The position numbers were made by a program, and so were the translations under genes. A DNA stretch of 50,349 nt, taken from NCBI GenBank assembly GCA_034111045.1, contig JAWUYA010000019.1:1-50349 (forward strand). The letters are read 5' to 3'. Positions 45,263 through 50,349 of this stretch are shown here, one piece after another; the first letter of the stretch is position 1; each line of letters starts with the position of its first letter. Source of the DNA: JALJPB01 sp034111045 (GTDB taxonomy: Bacteria > Pseudomonadota > Gammaproteobacteria > Enterobacterales > Alteromonadaceae). Below the pieces are notes generated by a model. It was not told where the DNA came from and ran no database searches. It was given only the letters and a program-made list of their open reading frames with translations.

Positions 45263-45505
45263 CTTTACTTGAAATTATCCTTTTGTTTATAAAATAGCAA
45301 TATATTTTAATAATTATTTCAATAAATGGCTATTTATCATTAAACAGTAAATAACTTAGATGTTGATAATGTTCATTCAAAACTAGATCCCTAAAGGTTA
45401 TAGACATGCGACGTTGAAAAATATTTATAGATACACAAACATTATTAAATTACATTATTTAGAAAAGTATAAATAACCAGCAGAAAAAAGTTATTTAACT
45501 TGAAT

Positions 45506-45519
45506 TGGAAGCGCTTTCA
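45506..45519. promoter_or_regulatory. LacI-type operator 3 (GH16 side)
   Basis: TGGAAGCGCTTTCA, one mismatch to the palindrome; about 150 bases upstream of the GH16 ATG. Confidence 0.75.
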
Positions 45520-45527
45520 TATTAGAT

Positions 45528-45541
45528 TTAAAGCGCTTCCA
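45528..45541. promoter_or_regulatory. LacI-type operator 4 (GH16 side)
   Basis: TTAAAGCGCTTCCA, two mismatches; its centre is 22 bases (two helical turns) from operator 3, so dimers would lie on the same DNA face. Confidence 0.65.
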
Positions 45542-45668
45542 ATAAAGGTTAGAAAATTACAATGACTTTAAATAAAATTAGACCTCTTATTTAAGGCGCA
45601 TAACAACGAATTATGATTGGCAATAAATATGTAGATATTTAACATGCTAAACGTAGGGGATGTATTAA

Positions 45669-47840
45669 ATGAAAGATAAGAGAAATACTTTATCTAAGCT
45701 ATCTGCCATCGCGTTATTGGTAGGACTAGTAGGATGTGGTGACAATGGTTCAGAAACATACACAGATAAAAATGCCGTTGATACTACTTTGCCAGCTACT
45801 GATTGGCGAATGATTTGGCAAGATGAATTTGATGGTACAGAGATCGATACTAGTAAGTGGTCGCACGAAATTGATTGTGCGGGCGGCGGTAATCAAGAGC
45901 AACAGTGCTACACCGAAAGTTCTGATAACTCATTCGTCAGCGAAGGTATGTTAAATATTGTCGCAATGCCAAACACTGACGATACTTTATCTCAAGATTA
46001 CACCTCAGCTCGCCTTAACAGTAAAATGAAAGGTGACTGGACCTACGGTCGCTTTGAAATAAGAGCCAAAATGCCCACTGGTCAAGGCACTCATCCTGCA
46101 ATTTGGATGATGCCAACAGATGACATATATGGTGGTTGGCCTCATTCAGGTGAAATAGACATTGCTGAGTCAGTAAACTTAAAGGTCGCCGCTGAAGATG
46201 GTACCTTAGAGTCTCATGTTTATGGGGCTTTACACTACGGTAAAGCAAAAGGAAATGAATCAAATCAAACGTCGGGCGCTCCCTACTTGTTACCAGATGA
46301 CGCTAACCCAGCTGATGATTTTCATACCTATGCAATAGAATGGCAAGAAGGTGAAATACGCTGGTACGTTGATGGTTATTTGTATCAAACTCAGCGTAAA
46401 TCTGAAGTAAAATATAACTTCAAAGGTGAAGCTGCAGGCCTATTACACAAAGGCTGGTATACCAATAATTATAATAATGTCACTGGTGAGCAACAAGACC
46501 AATGGACCAACGCACCATTTGATCAAAGTTTTCATATGATTTTAAACTTTGCTGTTGGTGGTAGTTGGGCTGGGCAAGTCAATAATACCGGCATTGACGC
46601 TTCAGCTTTTGCTGGCGGCAATACCATGTTGGTTGATTATGTGCGTGTATATCAATGTGATATAGCGCCAATGACAGGTGAAGGCTGTGCAACCATTCGC
46701 GCAGGCTATAACGAAGAAGCCACAGAAATACGTCCTGATGGCGCATTAGTTACAGGCTCTGCACCTACGCCACCACCACCCGCACTTGACCCCAATTTAC
46801 CTGCGCCACCTTTGGTTATTTTTGCAACTGAAATTATTGCTGGTTGGGATGCATGGGATTGCTGTGGCGATTCAACACCAACTATCGAAATTGATGATGC
46901 TGAATACGGTGACGTTGTTGAGTTTATAATCAACGGTGAAACTGTCGTCGGTTTTAGTACTCGTGCTGGTCATGGTGTTAGTGATGGCGTACCTTTTAAT
47001 GCTTCAAATATGATAGCTACTGGTACGGTAGAATTTGATCTTAAAATGACGGCATCTCCTGGCGATACTGCCTGGATGTTTAAAATTGAAAGTGATGAAG
47101 CAGCTACTGCAGTTGAAATTGCTTTATCAACAAGTGTAGAGGGTCATGCGGCACCTGAATTAGGTACTTGGCAACATTATACCTTTAATATTTCTGATCT
47201 GGTTGATGCAGGGTTAGATCCAACACAAATCGATGTTTTAATGATATTTCCAACATGGGGAACAGGCAATGGCGCCGTATTCCGTGTTGACAACCTAATA
47301 ATCAGTAAACCAGATGGTGATACAGGTACATCAGCAAGTGTTGTCATCTTTGATGAAACCAATCGTGCCGACTGGTTAGCATGGGATTGTTGTACAGGTT
47401 CTACTCCTAGCGTTGAAGCTGATGATGGTGATCATAACAACGTTGTTGAATTTGGTATTACCGGTGAGACGGTGATGGGTTTTAGTACTCGTGACAGCCA
47501 TGGTGCAACCGGTGGTTTACCTTTTGACGCCAGCTCAATAGTTACCGCAGGCACTATTTCTTTTGAATTGAAAATGACCGCATCACCGGGTGATGTTCCT
47601 TGGAAATTCAAAATTGAAAGTAATGAGGCAGAAACTGCTGTTGAAATCGATTTATCAACCAGTATAGAAGGACATGCGACACCAGAACTTGGCGTATGGC
47701 AAACTTATACCTTTAATATTGCTGATTTAGTGGACGCAGGCTTAGACCCAAGTGCTATTGATGTAGTGATGATGTACCCTGCTTGGGGTCAAGGTAATGG
47801 TGCAGTATATCGCGTTGATAATGTTCGTATAGGTGGTTAA
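45669..47840 (+). CDS. GH16 beta-glucanase (laminarinase-like) lipoprotein with two C-terminal Exop_C-like domains
   Basis: A 723-residue surface enzyme. The lipobox LVGC gives lipid-modified Cys23. The GH16 domain (about 45-335) has the catalytic motif Glu162-Ile-Asp164-Ile-Ala-Glu167 within GEIDIAES, plus WQDEFDG, YTSARLNSK and the conserved late VGGSWAGQ. GH16 enzymes of this type cut beta-1,3 (or mixed) glucans by a retaining mechanism. A Pro-rich linker (PTPPPPALDP) leads to two homologous modules of about 165 residues (about 382-548 and 557-723), each starting xxWxAWDCCGxSTP and ending GAVYRVDNV; they recall the galactose-binding-like C-terminal domain of ExoP glucanases. Divergent from the receptor and followed by a terminator. 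Confidence 0.92.
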   Translation: MKDKRNTLSKLSAIALLVGLVGCGDNGSETYTDKNAVDTTLPATDWRMIWQDEFDGTEIDTSKWSHEIDCAGGGNQEQQCYTESSDNSFVSEGMLNIVAMPNTDDTLSQDYTSARLNSKMKGDWTYGRFEIRAKMPTGQGTHPAIWMMPTDDIYGGWPHSGEIDIAESVNLKVAAEDGTLESHVYGALHYGKAKGNESNQTSGAPYLLPDDANPADDFHTYAIEWQEGEIRWYVDGYLYQTQRKSEVKYNFKGEAAGLLHKGWYTNNYNNVTGEQQDQWTNAPFDQSFHMILNFAVGGSWAGQVNNTGIDASAFAGGNTMLVDYVRVYQCDIAPMTGEGCATIRAGYNEEATEIRPDGALVTGSAPTPPPPALDPNLPAPPLVIFATEIIAGWDAWDCCGDSTPTIEIDDAEYGDVVEFIINGETVVGFSTRAGHGVSDGVPFNASNMIATGTVEFDLKMTASPGDTAWMFKIESDEAATAVEIALSTSVEGHAAPELGTWQHYTFNISDLVDAGLDPTQIDVLMIFPTWGTGNGAVFRVDNLIISKPDGDTGTSASVVIFDETNRADWLAWDCCTGSTPSVEADDGDHNNVVEFGITGETVMGFSTRDSHGATGGLPFDASSIVTAGTISFELKMTASPGDVPWKFKIESNEAETAVEIDLSTSIEGHATPELGVWQTYTFNIADLVDAGLDPSAIDVVMMYPAWGQGNGAVYRVDNVRIGG

Positions 47841-47901
47841 AAACCTATGATTAGTTAAGGGGGATATCAAAGCTACTTCCCTTGCTAAGCTAATGATATA
47901 T

Positions 47902-47947
47902 AATGGCTTAAACAATAATTAATTAATATTTGTTAAAGCCATTTTTT
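47902..47947 (+). terminator. Terminator between GH16 and halogenase genes
   Basis: AATGGCTTAAACAA and TTGTTAAAGCCATT pair (one mismatch) across an AT-rich centre and run into TTTT. The halogenase gene may therefore need its own promoter or read-through. Confidence 0.75.
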
Positions 47948-48026
47948 AGTTTGTAGCAGCGAAATTAAAGGAATGATTTTTTGAGAAACTATCCCTTTAA
48001 CTTTGAACAATTAATAGGTCGGGACT

Positions 48027-49589
48027 ATGGTTGAAAACATGGAACAACCAATAAATAACATTGTTATTGTTGGCGGTGGCAGCGCCGGTTGGATGGTTGC
48101 CAGTCGATTGGCCGCTAAACATCAAGCAAGTCCACAATCAAAAGTAACCATTACCCTCATTGAATCAGCATCCGTTAAGCCTGTCGGCGTTGGCGAAGGT
48201 ACTTGGCCTTCAATGCGAAACACCTTAAAAAGCATGGGTATATCTGAAGCTGAATTTATTCGTGAGTGTGATGCAACCTTCAAACAAGGCTCTAAGTTTA
48301 ATGGCTGGGTTAGCGGTGAACAATCAGATAGTTATTACCACCCTTTTATTTTACCGCAAGACTTTGCAAACATAAATTTACTACCTCATTGGCAAGCAAT
48401 TGGTCAATCAACCTCTTTTTCAAATGCGGTTTGCTTTCAAGAGCAATTGTGCGAACATGGGCTAGGCCCCAAGCAGATAACTACGCCAGAATATGCCGCA
48501 GTTGCCAATTATGGTTACCACCTCAATAGCGGAAAATTTGCGGCCCTGCTACAGAAACATTGTTTAAAAAAGTTTTCGGTCAAACATATTGTTGATGATG
48601 TCATCAAAATCAATTCGTCTAAAAATGGCGATATCTCCTCAGTTTCAACCAAAAAACATGGCGAAATTGCTGGCGAGTTATTTGTTGACTGCACTGGTTT
48701 TGCTTGTCTATTACTCGGAGAGCATTTGAAAGTGCCCTTCATTAACAAGCATGACACCTTATTTGTTGATACGGCTTTAGCTGTTCATGTTCCTTATGAA
48801 TATGAAGACAGTCCAATATCTTCGGTGACTCAATCAACCGCCGCACCAGCGGGTTGGATATGGGATATAGGTTTAACTAACCGCCGTGGCGTTGGTCATG
48901 TATTTTCCAGTCGACACACAAGCGAAGATAATGCAGAAATTGAATTAAGAAATTACTTGGGACAATTCGGCAAGAAAATGGCTAATGCCCAGATCAATAA
49001 AATAAAGATTAATGCCGGTTACCGTTCACACCCTTGGGAGAAAAACTGTGTGGCTATTGGCTTATCAGCTGGGTTTTTAGAGCCTTTAGAAGCTTCCTCT
49101 TTGGTACAAGTTGAATTAGCCGCAGATTGGCTTTGTGATCAACTACCCGTGACACGAACAAGTATGGATATCATTTCCAAACGATTTAATGAGGCTTTTA
49201 TTTATCGCTGGGCGCGCATTATAGACTTTCTCAAACTCCACTATGTATTAAGTAAACGAGAAGACAATCAATTTTGGATAGAAAATCGGCAACCAGAATC
49301 AATTCCAGATTCACTTCAACAAGCACTGACTTTATGGAAATACCATTACCCTTGGCACCATGATTCAGAGCGTAGCAATGAAATATTTAGTAGTGCTAGC
49401 TACCAATATATTTTGGCGGGCATGGGATTTAGAACTCAATCGCATTATTTGACATCTGATGAAGAAAATGAATTGGCAATGAAAAATTTTACCACCAATC
49501 AAGCAATAACCACAAAATATTTACAGCACTTGCCCAAGCATCGTGAGTTACTTAAAAATATCAAACTCTATGGGTTTAACAGCTATTAA
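48027..49589 (+). CDS. Flavin-dependent tryptophan-halogenase-family protein
   Basis: A 520-residue FAD protein. The N-terminal Rossmann loop is IVIVGGGSAGW (about 12-22), and VGVGEGTWPSM follows. The catalytic lysine of PrnA-type halogenases aligns with Lys86 in ATFKQGSKFNGW. The WxWxIP signature reads W277-I-W-D-I-G282, so the final Pro is Gly. GFLEPLEASSL near 350 is the usual late motif. Family members halogenate tryptophan or indoles with FADH2 and O2, but many marine homologues beside TonB receptors have unknown substrates, and that is the case here. It follows the GH16 gene on the same strand. Confidence 0.88.
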   Translation: MVENMEQPINNIVIVGGGSAGWMVASRLAAKHQASPQSKVTITLIESASVKPVGVGEGTWPSMRNTLKSMGISEAEFIRECDATFKQGSKFNGWVSGEQSDSYYHPFILPQDFANINLLPHWQAIGQSTSFSNAVCFQEQLCEHGLGPKQITTPEYAAVANYGYHLNSGKFAALLQKHCLKKFSVKHIVDDVIKINSSKNGDISSVSTKKHGEIAGELFVDCTGFACLLLGEHLKVPFINKHDTLFVDTALAVHVPYEYEDSPISSVTQSTAAPAGWIWDIGLTNRRGVGHVFSSRHTSEDNAEIELRNYLGQFGKKMANAQINKIKINAGYRSHPWEKNCVAIGLSAGFLEPLEASSLVQVELAADWLCDQLPVTRTSMDIISKRFNEAFIYRWARIIDFLKLHYVLSKREDNQFWIENRQPESIPDSLQQALTLWKYHYPWHHDSERSNEIFSSASYQYILAGMGFRTQSHYLTSDEENELAMKNFTTNQAITTKYLQHLPKHRELLKNIKLYGFNSY

Positions 49590-50013
49590 AAAAACACTTA
49601 AATTAACGGTAATCATTCCATTATAAGTGAATCAAAGGCCTTTACTGAGAACTGAGCAACTTAAAAAGACTTATACCGATATATTGACTCATTGAGGCAC
49701 ACGAGAGGTAAGCATTAAACATACCTTTTTCTGATGTCGCTAACAGTTTGTAGCCGCTGAAATAATGACGAAAAAAAAATTACTAACGGCCTTAATGCTA
49801 ATTTACCTTTATACGATATAAGCTACGTTGATGGTGATAATCCAAGGTGTCAGTCATTAACGAAGCTATTCTTTAGTACTGTGGCTAATCGACAAGTTAT
49901 AAAATAAATTTCCAGCACTTTCTAATGCTGAGACAACGACTCTGCTTAGGTTTATTAGCGTCGTTATAAAACAAGTATGAGTTTAACCAATGATTACTGC
50001 TAGTAGGTTCATC
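49590..50013. other. Intergenic region before the second GH16 gene
   Basis: No complete gene. A 19-codon frame near 49764 starts like a signal peptide (MTKKKLLTALMLIYL) and a different frame continues LPLYDISYVDGDN to a stop near 49907; this could be a tiny decayed gene. I find no GGAAGCGCTTCC-type operator here. Confidence 0.35.
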
Positions 50014-50349
50014 ATGAAAATAATCAAGACATATGAGATAATAATGATAATATTGAACAATACACTGGTTGCAAAAACGAAGATAACTCTCTGTAGAATC
50101 AGTAAACTAGGGCTTTTATTATCAAGTGTGATCATTAACTCTTCAGCGCTTGCCGGCTGGGAAGTCAACTTTATCGATAAGTTCTCTGGTACTGGGGTTA
50201 ATTGGGATAACTGGACGGCACAAACTGATGCCAATTATAATAACGAAGTTCAGTGCTATACCGATGATGACAGCTCGACTGATAAAAATTTCGATGTCTC
50301 TAATGGCACTTTGAAAATAATTGCTCGTCAGCAGCAAGTTAATTGTGCG
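50014..50349 (+). CDS. Second GH16-like glycoside hydrolase, N-terminal part
   Basis: The frame is open to the window end (112 codons). A signal peptide (LGLLLSSVIINSSALA, cleaved before GWEVNF) is followed by the GH16 entry segment: FIDKFSGTGVNWDNW, NNEVQCYTDDDSS and NGTLKIIARQQ. This parallels the first GH16 protein's FDGTEIDTSKW, QQCYTESSDNS and GMLNIVA. The start at 50014 is preferred for TAGG upstream; 49990 and 50044 are in-frame alternatives. No lipobox is seen, so it is probably secreted rather than lipid-anchored. Catalytic residues lie outside the window. Confidence 0.8.
   Translation, partial: MKIIKTYEIIMIILNNTLVAKTKITLCRISKLGLLLSSVIINSSALAGWEVNFIDKFSGTGVNWDNWTAQTDANYNNEVQCYTDDDSSTDKNFDVSNGTLKIIARQQQVNCA

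Overview
The window looks like chromosome from a psychrophilic marine gammaproteobacterium of the Alteromonadales, most probably Colwellia or a close relative. The evidence is low-GC DNA with many AT-rich hairpins, near-E. coli-like IscRSUA-HscBA-Fdx, ParC, RpoD and DnaG proteins, the gene order trmJ-cysE-isc, a tRNA(CAU) directly after rpoD, and a TonB receptor / GH16 laminarinase / flavin halogenase locus of the kind common in marine polysaccharide degraders. The species assignment is inference.

Layout. 1-1452: the 3' end of one GGDEF gene carrying an in-frame amber codon, translationally coupled to a second GGDEF protein with a degenerate RGNEF motif. 1657-9039: parC, a frameshifted TPR remnant, an unusually Bacteroidota-like lgt, an RhlE-type helicase, cobA and suhB. 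9570-16958: trmJ, cysE, then the Fe-S assembly operon iscRSUA-hscBA-fdx, preceded by a strong promoter overlapping two abutting IscR type-1-like sites and interrupted by a terminator-like hairpin between iscA and hscB. 16959-21637: a gene-poor decay zone with csp, a membrane-anchored methyltransferase, a DUF3820 gene and remnants of a YeiH-type permease, an IS1595-type transposase and a DUF3083-like gene. 21638-24246 (minus strand): folB-folK-uppP-cnoX.

24462-35228: plsY (probably starting at ATT), an RND efflux pair, tsaD, and the macromolecular-synthesis cluster rpsU-yqeY-dnaG-rpoD. A tRNA-Ile2(CAU) gene follows with a clear promoter. 35750-38374 resembles a small old island: an orphan 632-residue membrane protein lies between the tRNA gene and a decayed copy of that tRNA's 3' half. 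Then come a 49-codon orphan gene, a membrane-protein remnant, an LpxL-type acyltransferase and an amino-acid permease.

42129-50349 is a beta-glucan utilisation locus: a TonB-dependent receptor (minus) diverges from a GH16 lipoprotein (plus), with at least four copies of a LacI-type palindrome (GGAAGCGCTTCC core) in the intergenic region. A flavin-dependent halogenase-like gene and the start of a second GH16 enzyme follow. A probable reading is that the lipoprotein enzyme cuts glucan at the surface and the receptor imports the oligosaccharides, both under one sugar-responsive LacI repressor encoded outside the window.

Most of the window is conventional. The least explained parts are the tRNA-bounded segment with the orphan membrane protein, the decay zone with three Trp-to-TGA changes, the foreign-looking Lgt, the probable ATT start of plsY and the altered catalytic or proton-relay residues in several otherwise intact proteins.
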